The notes beneath the pieces are model-generated. The model was not told the DNA's origin, did no database searches, and saw only the letters and a program-made list of their open reading frames with translations. From positions 1-13,487 of the forward strand of contig PGXI01000027.1 of the NCBI GenBank assembly GCA_002839125.1: 13,487 nt of DNA. Reading direction: 5' to 3'. Shown in pieces: positions 1 to 6,667 of the stretch (position 1 is its first letter; the number at the start of each line of letters is the position of its first letter). A program made the position numbers and the translations under genes. The DNA is from Tenericutes bacterium HGW-Tenericutes-5. Lineage in GTDB: Bacteria; Bacillota_I; Bacilli_A; Izemoplasmatales; Hujiaoplasmataceae.

Positions 1-389
1 TATCAACTCATAATCATATTGCAATTTCTACTTTCGATCTTGATAATAGGGTAATACTAGATCTTTTTAAAATTGCTAATGAAAAACAAATTGAAGTTGA
101 TGATGTTTCTAAAATTATTAATTTAAGTTTAGCGAAAATTGCTAAATATATACTTAAAAACTATAAAATTAAAGGTATTTTCTCGAGTGGTGGAGATACT
201 ACTTTAAGTTTCTTAATGGACAATGATGCCAAGGGTATTGAACTTATCGATGAAGTTTTACCGCTTTGTGTTTATGGCAAGGTTGTTGAAGGTGAGTTTG
301 ATGCGTTACCAATCATCACTAAAGGTGGAATGATTGGTAATGAAGATGCTTACCTTTTAATAAGCGAATATTTTGAAGGAGTGATGTAG
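1..389 (+). CDS. Four-carbon acid sugar kinase (DUF1537/OtnK family), C-terminal fragment
   Basis: This is the last 128 codons of a gene that begins before the window; the frame is open from base 3 to the TAG at 387-389. The family phosphorylates C4 sugar acids such as D-threonate, D-erythronate or 2-oxo-tetronate at O4 using ATP. The fragment is the nucleotide-binding domain: a glycine-rich SSGGDTT motif (fragment residues 61-67), then GKVVEGEFDALPIITKGGMI, the typical end of the family with its KGG signature. TAG abuts the ATG of the PdxA-like gene, and the AAGGAG for that gene lies inside this one, so the two are translationally coupled. A DUF1537 kinase next to PdxA2 is the known D-threonate/D-erythronate module (DtnK-PdxA2). 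The N-terminal substrate domain is not visible, so the exact acid cannot be named. Confidence 0.9.
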   Translation, partial: STHNHIAISTFDLDNRVILDLFKIANEKQIEVDDVSKIINLSLAKIAKYILKNYKIKGIFSSGGDTTLSFLMDNDAKGIELIDEVLPLCVYGKVVEGEFDALPIITKGGMIGNEDAYLLISEYFEGVM

Positions 390-1388
390 ATGAATAAACC
401 TATTATTGGGATTCCAATCGGAGACCCAGCTGGAATTGGTCCAGAAATTGCGATTAAAAGTGCAATTGATGAAAGAGTATTAGAAAGTGCAAATCCACTT
501 TTAATCGGAGATACTAATGTTTTACAACAGATTATTGATTTATATAAATTAGATGTAAAGATTGTTGAAGTAGATGATCCTAGAGATATAGATTTTGAAT
601 GGGGCAAGGTTTATGTATATCCTGTTCAAAATATCGATATGGATAAACTTGAATTAGGAAAAGTTGATGCAATGTGCGGGCAGGCTGCTTTTGAGTATAT
701 CAAAGCTAGCGTTGAATTAAGCAATAAAGATTATATTAAAGCTATAGCAACTACTCCAATTAATAAAGAAAGTTTAAAAGCTGCTAAAGTTCCATTTATT
801 GGTCATACGGAAATTTTTGCATCTTTATCGAATACAAATGATCCGTTAACAATGTTTGAAATTGAAAAACTAAGAGTCTTTTTCTTATCTCGTCATGTAA
901 GCTTAAGACAAGCGATTGATATGGTTAAGAAAGAAAGAGTAATGGATTATATCAAAAGATCACATGAAGCTTTAGCCCGTTTAGGTGTTAAAGGCACAAT
1001 AGCTGTGGCTGGTTTAAATCCTCATTCAGGCGAACACGGATTGTTCGGTTGGGAAGAAGTTGAAGAGATTGTTCCAGCAATTGAAGAAATGCAAGCTAGG
1101 GGTTATGATGTTATTGGCCCTGTCCCAGCTGATTCAATTTTCGCGATTGGGTTAAGTGGTAAATGGGCAGCGATATTATCTTTATATCACGATCAAGGAC
1201 ACATCGCGACTAAAACATATGACTTCCATAAAACGATATCTATTACTAATGGAATGCCTTTTTTAAGGACTTCGGTTGACCATGGTACAGCAATGGATAT
1301 CGCTGGAAAGAATATTGCCAATGAGATTTCAATGTCCGAAGCTATTCTTTTAGCAGCAAAATATGCGCCATTTTTCAAAAAAAGATAA
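390..1388 (+). CDS. pdxA2: PdxA2-type 4-phospho-sugar-acid dehydrogenase (PdxA family)
   Basis: This 332-residue protein belongs to the NAD-dependent 4-hydroxythreonine-4-phosphate dehydrogenase family. It oxidises the 3-OH of a 4-phosphorylated C4 acid; the product decarboxylates, yielding DHAP when the substrate is D-threonate or D-erythronate 4-phosphate. Visible motifs are GDPAGIGPE (11-19), GHTE (138-141) and the three likely metal-binding histidines: H169 in SRHV, H212 in NPHSGE and H267 in YHDQG. The C-terminal SVDHGTAMDIAGK (295-307) is also typical, and the length is normal. The start is supported by AAGGAG at 376-381, 8 nt before the ATG, and the ATG directly follows the stop of the DUF1537 kinase. 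Biosynthetic PdxA (vitamin B6) is the alternative, but the coupled kinase favours the catabolic PdxA2 role. A hairpin follows the stop. Confidence 0.88.
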   Translation: MNKPIIGIPIGDPAGIGPEIAIKSAIDERVLESANPLLIGDTNVLQQIIDLYKLDVKIVEVDDPRDIDFEWGKVYVYPVQNIDMDKLELGKVDAMCGQAAFEYIKASVELSNKDYIKAIATTPINKESLKAAKVPFIGHTEIFASLSNTNDPLTMFEIEKLRVFFLSRHVSLRQAIDMVKKERVMDYIKRSHEALARLGVKGTIAVAGLNPHSGEHGLFGWEEVEEIVPAIEEMQARGYDVIGPVPADSIFAIGLSGKWAAILSLYHDQGHIATKTYDFHKTISITNGMPFLRTSVDHGTAMDIAGKNIANEISMSEAILLAAKYAPFFKKR

Positions 1389-1390
1389 AA

Positions 1391-1410
1391 AAAGAACACA
1401 AACGCACAAA
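1391..1410 (+). repeat. Direct repeat copy 1 (AAAGAACA motif), upstream of dehydrogenase promoter
   Basis: The 20-mer starting AAAGAACACAAAC matches the one at 1463-1482 at 17 of 20 positions, 72 bp apart. The two copies flank the promoter at 1417-1445. The same octamer occurs as a pair 71 bp apart before the GntP gene. The arrangement resembles A-rich direct-repeat operators of DeoR/GlpR-type regulators. That assignment is inference; no regulator gene is in the window. Confidence 0.45.
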
Positions 1411-1440
1411 ACAGCATTGACAATAATGCTGTTTTGCTTT
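1407..1440 (+). terminator. Hairpin after PdxA2, probable weak terminator overlapping the next promoter
   Basis: A 12-bp perfect stem, CAAAACAGCATT (1407-1418) with AATGCTGTTTTG (1425-1436), encloses a 6-nt loop GACAAT and is followed by CTTT. It lies 18 nt after the PdxA2 stop and would end or reduce readthrough. The U-rich part is mostly inside the stem, so termination may be partial. The -35 box of the downstream promoter (1417-1422) sits in the loop and the last stem bases, so the inverted repeat could act as an operator instead of, or as well as, a terminator. Confidence 0.6.
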
Positions 1441-1452
1441 ATAATGTCAATG
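1415..1452. repeat. Second inverted repeat spanning the promoter core
   Basis: CATTGACA (1415-1422) and its exact reverse complement TGTCAATG (1445-1452) bracket the promoter. The left arm contains the -35 box and the right arm starts at the last base of the -10 box and ends near the predicted start of transcription. It is mutually exclusive with the 1407-1436 hairpin because both use bases 1415-1418. It could be an operator with two half-sites or chance. Confidence 0.35.
1417..1445 (+). promoter_or_regulatory. Sigma-A-type promoter of the dehydrogenase-aldolase-kinase operon
   Basis: TTGACA (1417-1422) and TATAAT (1440-1445) both match consensus exactly with a 17-bp spacer. Transcription should start near 1452, giving a leader of about 60 nt before the ATG at 1514. 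A perfect promoter for a catabolic operon normally implies tight repression, consistent with the nested inverted repeats and flanking direct repeats here. Confidence 0.85.
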
Positions 1453-1462
1453 ATAGTAATCA

Positions 1463-1482
1463 AAAGAACATAAACAAACAAA
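1463..1482 (+). repeat. Direct repeat copy 2 (AAAGAACA motif), downstream of dehydrogenase promoter
   Basis: AAAGAACATAAACAAACAAA differs from the copy at 1391-1410 at three of 20 positions. It lies about 11 nt past the predicted transcription start, a position where a bound repressor would block the polymerase. Together with the upstream copy it could support a repression loop; the 72-bp separation is close to seven helical turns. Confidence 0.45.
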
Positions 1483-1513
1483 TAAAACAAAAATATATTA
1501 GGAGGATTTAAAA

Positions 1514-2599
1514 ATGAAAGCAATTTTATCAGGCGACCCGATGATCACTAGTGAAATGTTTAAACCAGCATACGAAAAGCACATCAAGAAATTTTTTAAC
1601 GAAATGGCTATGGGTGATTTTGAAACTGACTGGTCTTCTTTACAAGACAGAAGATTAAAGGTGGAACAACAAGGTCCAGAGATTGAAGTTGTTCCAGATG
1701 TTGTTTTACAAGAAGGAAAAGACGCTGAATTATTAGCTGGTTTGTTCGTTCCAGTATCATCTAAATTAATGGATGCTATGCCAAATTTAAAAATAGTCGG
1801 ATTGGCAAGAGCTGGAAAAGAAAACATTAATTTAAAAGAAGCGACAAAAAGAGGTATATTAGCTTTTAACGTTATGGGAAGAAATGCTGAAGCGGTAAGT
1901 GATTTTGCTGTTGGATTAATGTTAGCTGAATCAAGAAATATTGCTAAAGCCCATAATTCCATTAAAAATAAAGGTTGGCAAAAAGAATTCTCAAACGTTG
2001 ATTTCGTTCCACAATTAAAAGGAAAGAAAATCGGTATTGCTGGATTTGGATATATTGGTAGATTAGTTGCACAAAAATTACAAGGATGGGATTTAGAAGT
2101 ATTGGTTTATGATGCTTTCACTCCAGAACAAGATATTATTGATGCTAATTGCACTCCTGTAGATAAAGAAACATTATTCAAAGAGTCAGATTTTATAAGT
2201 ATTCATTTGCGTTTAGTTGATGCAACTAAGGGGTGGGCTTCTAAAGAGTATTTAGATATGATGAAACCAACGTCTTATCTTATTAATACTGGTAGATCTG
2301 GACTTATTGATATGGATTATTTATATGAAGTCTTAAAAAACAAAAAAATTGCTGGAGCAGGATTAGATGTATTTGATGAAGAACCAATTGATCCTAATTC
2401 GAAGTTTATTGATTTGGATAATGTTACTTTAACAACTCATATTGCCGGAACTACTACAGAAGTATTGACTGGTTCACCTTATTTGTTATTTGAAGATATC
2501 GAAAGATTCTTAAGTGGTAAGAAAGCACAGTTTATTTTAAATCCTGAAGTTCTAGAAAATGAAGAGTTTAAAAAATGGCTTGCAGGTGTTAAAAAATGA
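1514..2599 (+). CDS. D-2-hydroxyacid dehydrogenase, NAD-dependent (YoaD/SerA-like)
   Basis: This 361-residue cytosolic oxidoreductase interconverts a 2-hydroxyacid and a 2-keto acid. The Rossmann fold is marked by GxGxxG at G177-F-G179-Y-I-G182, with D200 at the end of the next strand favouring NAD over NADP. The catalytic triad is intact: R261 in INTGRSG, E290 in VFDEEP and H309 in THIAG. The start has a consensus AGGAGG at 1500-1505, 8 nt before the ATG, downstream of a perfect promoter. The TGA stop overlaps the aldolase start (ATGA), so the two are coupled. True phosphoglycerate dehydrogenase is unlikely: there is no ACT domain, and the operon partners are an aldolase and an FGGY kinase. 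The pairing recalls Bacillus subtilis YoaD-YoaC, whose substrates are unknown; orthology is inferred, not shown. Confidence 0.88.
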   Translation: MKAILSGDPMITSEMFKPAYEKHIKKFFNEMAMGDFETDWSSLQDRRLKVEQQGPEIEVVPDVVLQEGKDAELLAGLFVPVSSKLMDAMPNLKIVGLARAGKENINLKEATKRGILAFNVMGRNAEAVSDFAVGLMLAESRNIAKAHNSIKNKGWQKEFSNVDFVPQLKGKKIGIAGFGYIGRLVAQKLQGWDLEVLVYDAFTPEQDIIDANCTPVDKETLFKESDFISIHLRLVDATKGWASKEYLDMMKPTSYLINTGRSGLIDMDYLYEVLKNKKIAGAGLDVFDEEPIDPNSKFIDLDNVTLTTHIAGTTTEVLTGSPYLLFEDIERFLSGKKAQFILNPEVLENEEFKKWLAGVKK

Positions 2600-3435
2600 T
2601 TGCGAATTTAAATGATGTTTTATATAAAGCTTTAGAAAATAGTTATGCTGTTGGAGCTTTTAATGTATATAATTACGAAACTATTAAAGCTGTAGTAGAG
2701 GCCATTAAAGAAAATAAAACACCCGCAATCATTGCTTTTGGAGAAAAGTATTTAGCTAATATGGAATTAAAAGAAATAGCTAACTTAGTAAGAACAATGA
2801 CGCTTGATATGGATTTACCGGTAGTACTTCATTTAGATCATACCAAAGATATTGATACTATTAAGAAAGCCATTGACTGTGGATTTACATCAGTTATGTA
2901 TGACGGTTCACATTTAAGTTTTGAAGAGAACTTAAGCAATACTAAATTAGTTGTAGAGTACGCTCATAAGAATAATGTTACGGTTGAAGCGGAACTTGGT
3001 TCTATCGCTTTAGGAAGTCATTCTAATGAGGATGAAGGGGTTACTAATTACACAGATCCGCTTCAAGCAAAAGAATTTGTAGAAGCGACAAAAGTTGACT
3101 GTTTGGCGGTTTCCATTGGTACAGTTCATGGAATGTATAAAGGCGAACCTAATATTAGCGTTGACAGATTAAAAGAGATTAAAGCTTTGGTAAATATTCC
3201 TTTAGTGCTACACGGTGGAAGTGGAACTCCTAAAAACACGGTTCATGAATGTATAAAAAATGGTATCGCAAAAATTAATGTAAATACAGAAATTTCTCGT
3301 CAGGTGGTTAGTTTGTTTAAAGATACAATTGCGAAAAATGAAGAAGTGCATTATTCGCAATTAAGTACAAAAGCAGTTAAGATTGCTAAAGAAACAATCA
3401 TCGAACATATGGAGATGTTTAAGGTTTATGAATAA
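2596..3435 (+). CDS. Class II (zinc) ketose-phosphate aldolase, FbaA/GatY/KbaY family
   Basis: This 279-residue enzyme would cleave a ketose phosphate to DHAP and an aldehyde. HLDH at 79-82 gives catalytic D81 and zinc ligand H82. The other zinc histidines are H178 in GTVHGMYKG and H206 in LVLHGGSG, and E132/E134 lies in EAELG. GGSG (207-210) and INVNTE (227-232) bind the substrate phosphate in the family. At about 280 residues it matches the short GatY/KbaY/FbaA group rather than the longer E. coli FbaA type. The ATG overlaps the previous stop by 4 bp, with AGGTG at 2584-2588, 7 nt upstream. A housekeeping fructose-bisphosphate aldolase is possible, but the operon with an inducible-looking promoter, a dehydrogenase and a kinase points to a dedicated catabolic substrate. 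Confidence 0.9.
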   Translation: MIANLNDVLYKALENSYAVGAFNVYNYETIKAVVEAIKENKTPAIIAFGEKYLANMELKEIANLVRTMTLDMDLPVVLHLDHTKDIDTIKKAIDCGFTSVMYDGSHLSFEENLSNTKLVVEYAHKNNVTVEAELGSIALGSHSNEDEGVTNYTDPLQAKEFVEATKVDCLAVSIGTVHGMYKGEPNISVDRLKEIKALVNIPLVLHGGSGTPKNTVHECIKNGIAKINVNTEISRQVVSLFKDTIAKNEEVHYSQLSTKAVKIAKETIIEHMEMFKVYE

Positions 3436-4939
3436 AAGTAAATGTATTGCGATTGTTGATGTTGGGACTCAAAGTATGCGGACTATCCTCTATAATAAAT
3501 TAGGGGAGTCCTTGTATACTTCACAGTTGCCTTATTCACCGATATTTAATGGTATTGAAGTAGAACAGGATCCGAGAACTTGGAAGGATACTTTATATGC
3601 TACTTTAAAAGAAATCAACGATTTTGCAAGAAAGAATAAATTAATAATTGAATCAATCTCTTTGACATCACAAAGAGCTTCTATAATACCGGTTAATGCT
3701 CAAGGCAAAGTTCTTTATAATGCAATTACTTGGCAAGATAGAAGAAGTTATGAAGAAACTAAAAGTGTTAAAGAGAAGATGTCGATGCAAGATATCTATC
3801 AAAAGACAGGTTTAAGGTTGGATTCTTATTTCAGTGCTCCAAAGATGAAGTGGGTTAAGAATAATATGCCTGATTTATATGAAGAAACATATAAGTTTAT
3901 CGGGGTTCAAGATTACGTATGTTATTTATTGACTGGTAGATTTGTTACTGATGTCACACAAGCTGCTAGAACGCTTTTAATGGATATACATAAGTTTAAA
4001 TGGGATGATGATTTAATCGATGCTTTTGATTTGGATAAAAGCAAATTAGTCGAAATCGTCGCTCCTGGCAGTTCGGTTGGGAAATTATCAGCGCAAGCAG
4101 TTGAAAAAACTGGTTTGTCCTCTGATATAGATGTGGTTTTGGCTGGTGGAGATCAACAGTGTGCAGCAGTTGGTTTGAATGTTCTAACTGAAGGTACGCT
4201 AGAGGCTAATATTGGTACTGGGTCATTTATTATCGCGCATGCGGATAAACCTGTATTTGATGAGAACATGCGTGTGCTTATTAGTGCTAGTGCTGTTCCA
4301 GGAAAATGGGTTGTAGAGGCTGGTCTTTTAACGAGTGGTAATATTTATGCATGGTATCGCGATCAATTTTATAAAGAAGATAATTTTGACAATATCAATA
4401 AAGAAGTTATTGAATCTAAAGCCGGAGCTAAGGGGTTATTATTGATTCCGCATTTTAAAGGTAGTGCAGCTCCTTATTGGAATCCATTATCTAAAGGCGT
4501 GTTCTTCAATGCTACTTTAGAACATACCAGAGGCGATTTTGCTAGAAGCGTTTTAGAAGGTATCGCTTTAGAGATGGCGGAAAATATTGAACTTATTGCT
4601 GATTTAATTGGGTATGTTGATATTATTCATGCTGCTGGCGGTTTGACAAAGTTTCCGACGTTCAATCAAATTCAAGCGGATGTTTTTAATAAGGCTGTTT
4701 CTGTTTATGACTCTTCAGAAGCTACCGCTTTAGGAGCTTTAATATCTTGTATGGTCTCTAAAGGCGATTTCAAATCTTACAAAGAAGGTTTCCAAATTTT
4801 AAGAGGTAAAGCAAATAAGGTTACTTATCATGCTGATCCTAAGAATAGATTCTTATACACAAAGATGTTAAGAACGAAGAAACAATTATATCACGCTTTA
4901 AATGATTCGCAAATCTATACATATATGTCAATGAAGTAA
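3428..4939 (+). CDS. FGGY-family carbohydrate kinase (xylulokinase/YoaC-like)
   Basis: This 503-residue ATP-dependent kinase acts on a sugar, polyol or related hydroxylated metabolite. The N-terminal phosphate-binding motif is IVDVGTQSMRT, WQDRR is at 102-106, the catalytic base is D242 in GGDQQCAAVG, and the C-terminal ATP loop AAGGLTK begins near residue 402. Length is normal for FGGY kinases. The start chosen is the ATG at 3428, which overlaps the aldolase by 8 bp and begins MNKSKCIAIVDVG as expected; the ATG at 3383 adds 15 residues unlike the family and overlaps the aldolase by 53 bp. A GGAG (3411-3414) and AAGG (3421-3424) precede it at non-ideal spacing, so translation probably depends on coupling. 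It presumably makes the phosphate substrate of the adjacent aldolase. It cannot be assigned to xylulose, gluconate or AI-2 from sequence alone. Confidence 0.88.
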   Translation: MNKSKCIAIVDVGTQSMRTILYNKLGESLYTSQLPYSPIFNGIEVEQDPRTWKDTLYATLKEINDFARKNKLIIESISLTSQRASIIPVNAQGKVLYNAITWQDRRSYEETKSVKEKMSMQDIYQKTGLRLDSYFSAPKMKWVKNNMPDLYEETYKFIGVQDYVCYLLTGRFVTDVTQAARTLLMDIHKFKWDDDLIDAFDLDKSKLVEIVAPGSSVGKLSAQAVEKTGLSSDIDVVLAGGDQQCAAVGLNVLTEGTLEANIGTGSFIIAHADKPVFDENMRVLISASAVPGKWVVEAGLLTSGNIYAWYRDQFYKEDNFDNINKEVIESKAGAKGLLLIPHFKGSAAPYWNPLSKGVFFNATLEHTRGDFARSVLEGIALEMAENIELIADLIGYVDIIHAAGGLTKFPTFNQIQADVFNKAVSVYDSSEATALGALISCMVSKGDFKSYKEGFQILRGKANKVTYHADPKNRFLYTKMLRTKKQLYHALNDSQIYTYMSMK

Positions 4940-4955
4940 AAATAAAAGCAACAAA

Positions 4956-4963
4956 AAAGAACA
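4956..4963 (+). repeat. AAAGAACA motif, copy 1 upstream of the permease
   Basis: The octamer AAAGAACA recurs at 5027-5034, 71 bp downstream, mirroring the 72-bp pair around the 1417-1445 promoter. This copy runs into the palindrome GAACATTAATGTTC (4959-4972). It is proposed as a binding site of the same regulator; low complexity makes this tentative. Confidence 0.4.
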
Positions 4964-4972
4964 TTAATGTTC
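4959..4972. repeat. Perfect 14-bp palindrome GAACATTAATGTTC
   Basis: The sequence equals its own reverse complement. It lies 20 bp after the kinase stop codon and 21 bp before the cre site. As RNA it forms only a 5-bp stem with a TTAA loop followed by ATTATTTA, so it is a poor terminator. As DNA it looks like a dimer operator. Confidence 0.45.
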
Positions 4973-4993
4973 ATTATTTAGTGGATATTCAAT

Positions 4994-5007
4994 TGAAAAC
5001 GCTTTCA
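4994..5007. promoter_or_regulatory. cre site (CcpA catabolite control element)
   Basis: TGAAAACGCTTTCA fits the consensus TGWNANCGNTNWCA at every position. It lies 36 bp upstream of the -35 box of the proposed permease promoter and downstream of the kinase stop. At about -84 to -71 from the predicted start it could act by upstream binding, by looping, or on a promoter not recognised here. It implies that uptake responds to preferred sugars such as glucose. Confidence 0.8.
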
Positions 5008-5026
5008 AATTCACGAAATAAACACA

Positions 5027-5034
5027 AAAGAACA
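5027..5034 (+). repeat. AAAGAACA motif, copy 2 upstream of the permease
   Basis: This is the second octamer of the pair, 71 bp from the copy at 4956. It ends 8 bp before the proposed -35 box at 5043. A protein bound here would contact the polymerase or block it. Confidence 0.4.
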
Positions 5035-5042
5035 AAAAACAC

Positions 5043-5071
5043 TTGTTTTTTTGAAAATTATGACTTATACT
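5043..5071 (+). promoter_or_regulatory. Probable promoter of the GntP-family permease gene
   Basis: TTGTTT (5043-5048) and TATACT (5066-5071) are separated by 17 bp. The predicted start is near 5078, giving a leader of about 50 nt. The -35 is only a partial match, consistent with a regulated promoter. No convincing terminator separates it from the upstream kinase gene, so some readthrough is likely. Confidence 0.55.
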
Positions 5072-5128
5072 TAAAAAAGATTTATATTAACATAAATATA
5101 AAATAAAAAAAGAAAAGGAGATTTAAAA

Positions 5129-6547
5129 ATGTTCAATGCATTATTTGGAGCTTTTGATCCAACTACGATTAACCCTACACAAATGTTAATCGGTCTTGCA
5201 GTAGGTGTTGTGGTACTTATTATTCTTGTAACAATGACTAAAGTCCCAGCATTCGTATCAATTATTCTAGCAGCTTTGCTTGTTGGATTAATTGGTGGTG
5301 TACCAGGTGGAGAAATTCCTGGAATCATCGCTAAAGGTTTCGGTGGTACATTAGGTACAATCGGTATCATCATTGGTTTTGGTGTAGTTATGGGGCAAAT
5401 TTTTGAAGTCTCAGGCGCTGCAGAAAAAATGGCAAGAATCTTTATCAGATTGTTTGGTAAAGGTAGAGAAGAACTAGCTTTAACTTTAACTGGTTTCATC
5501 GTTTCTATTCCTATTTTCTGTGACTCTGCATTCGTAATTTTATTCCCGATTGCTAAATCAATCTCACAAAAAACTAGAAAGAACTTAGTAGTATTAGCTG
5601 GTGCTTTAGCTATGGGTCTAGTTGTAACTCATACAATGGTTCCGCCTACTCCAGGTCCAATCGCAGTTGCAGGATTCTTTGGTGTTAATCTTGGCACTAT
5701 GATTTTAATGGGATTAGTTGTTTCTATTCCAATGACAATCGCTGGTTTACTTTACATTAAATGGGTTGGAAAAACATTAGTAATCGTTCCAGATGAAAAT
5801 GGTGAAGTTCAAAGATTAGAAGTTCAAGGGCAAAATTTAGTTGATTTCGACTTAAGTGCTGAAAGAGATAAAGAACTTCCAAGTGGATGGTTATCATTCG
5901 CACCTATCTTTGTTCCAATTTTATTAATCGTTTTAAATCAAGTTTTAAAAACTGCTTTCACTTTAACAGGATTCTTCGAAGGTTTCTTAGGTTTCGTAGG
6001 ACATCCAATTCCTGCTGTTGCAATCGGTGTATTAATTGCAATTTACGGTTTAGGATTCAGAATGCCAAAATCTGAAATTATGCCTCATATGGAAGCTGGA
6101 ATTAGACAAGCTGGTATCATTTTATTAGTTACTGGTGCTGGTGGTGCATTAGGTCAAGTAATCAAAGATACAGGCGTTGGTAACACAATCGCTAATGCTA
6201 TCGTTGATTGGGGTCTACCAGTAATTCTATTACCTTTCATCGTTGCTACAGTAGTTAGATTTATCCAAGGTTCTGGTACAGTTGCGCTTGTAACAGCTGC
6301 ATCAATTACTGCTCCTATCGTATTATTAGCTGGTGGTTCACCTGTATTCGGTGCTTTAGCAGCTATGGTCGGTGGTGTATTCTTCGGATACTTCAATGAT
6401 TCATATTTCCACGTAGTTAACCGTTCTATCGGTATAACTGACTCTAAAGAACAGTTAAAATTTTGGTCTGGTGCGACAACAGTTGCTTGGGCAGCAGGGT
6501 TCGTAGTGATCTTAATTCTTAACTTGATTCTTGGCGGAGTTATGTAA
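5129..6547 (+). CDS. GntP-family gluconate/sugar-acid:H+ symporter
   Basis: This 472-residue inner-membrane permease takes up gluconate-like sugar acids with protons. Family hallmarks are present: HTMVPPTPGPIAVAGFFGVN in the first half, a long run of hydrophobic segments from residue 15 to the C terminus, IQGSGTVALVTAAS, and NDSYFHVVNRSIG, the family's conserved NDS-x-F-x-x-V-N segment near the end. A hydrophilic loop of roughly 50 residues (about 215-265) separates two membrane halves. AAGGAG (5115-5120) precedes the ATG by 8 nt, and the stop is a tandem TAATAA followed by a strong terminator. GntP permeases accompany DUF1537-kinase pathways elsewhere (for example E. coli ygbN with ygbJKLM), so the neighbouring enzymes suggest a C4-C6 sugar acid cargo. 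The specific substrate cannot be read from the sequence. Confidence 0.93.
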   Translation: MFNALFGAFDPTTINPTQMLIGLAVGVVVLIILVTMTKVPAFVSIILAALLVGLIGGVPGGEIPGIIAKGFGGTLGTIGIIIGFGVVMGQIFEVSGAAEKMARIFIRLFGKGREELALTLTGFIVSIPIFCDSAFVILFPIAKSISQKTRKNLVVLAGALAMGLVVTHTMVPPTPGPIAVAGFFGVNLGTMILMGLVVSIPMTIAGLLYIKWVGKTLVIVPDENGEVQRLEVQGQNLVDFDLSAERDKELPSGWLSFAPIFVPILLIVLNQVLKTAFTLTGFFEGFLGFVGHPIPAVAIGVLIAIYGLGFRMPKSEIMPHMEAGIRQAGIILLVTGAGGALGQVIKDTGVGNTIANAIVDWGLPVILLPFIVATVVRFIQGSGTVALVTAASITAPIVLLAGGSPVFGALAAMVGGVFFGYFNDSYFHVVNRSIGITDSKEQLKFWSGATTVAWAAGFVVILILNLILGGVM

Positions 6548-6567
6548 TAAACATTTTTTATTCTTTT

Positions 6568-6604
6568 AAAAGAGTAATCCTAAAAATTGGATTACTCTTT
6601 TTTT
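6568..6604 (+). terminator. Intrinsic terminator after the permease
   Basis: A 13-bp perfect stem, AAAAGAGTAATCC (6568-6580) with GGATTACTCTTTT (6589-6601), has an 8-nt loop and ends in a T-run to 6604. It closes the sugar-acid locus. Confidence 0.93.
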
Positions 6605-6623
6605 GCTTATCGAACGTTTTGTA

Positions 6624-6652
6624 TTTTCATACTAACCTAATAGTGATATAAT
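6624..6652 (+). promoter_or_regulatory. Extended -10 promoter of the LtaS-like gene
   Basis: TGATATAAT (6644-6652) is a perfect extended -10. The -35 region TTTTCA (6624-6629) matches partially at 17-bp spacing. The predicted start near 6659 leaves only about 9 nt before the ATG at 6668. Confidence 0.7.
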
Positions 6653-6667
6653 TGTTATGGTGATTAA

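Noticed and set aside
1452..1513. A SAM (S-box) riboswitch before the YoaD-like dehydrogenase, as in the B. subtilis yoaDCB operon
   Set aside because: The leader from the predicted start is about 60 nt, A-rich and without S-box helices; it is too short for the aptamer.
2597..2599. TGA read as tryptophan (Mycoplasma code)
   Set aside because: TGA ends the dehydrogenase in an ATGA overlap with the aldolase start, and all recognised Trp codons are TGG.
3383..3427. Earlier ATG at 3383 for the FGGY kinase
   Set aside because: It adds 15 residues not typical of the family and a 53-bp overlap; the ATG at 3428 starts directly before the conserved IAIVDVG strand.
5034..5052. AAAAAAC/GTTTTTT hairpin as terminator of the kinase operon
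   Set aside because: The stem is nearly all A-T, with one G-C pair, and it overlaps the permease -35 box; likely low-complexity chance.
5071..5499. Minus-strand open frame over the start of the permease, and similar ones at 350-607, 1193-1423, 1498-1962 and 6154-6396, plus a plus-strand one at 5887-6075
   Set aside because: They are antisense or off-frame shadows of well-supported genes, have no ribosome binding sites, and show no recognisable domain.
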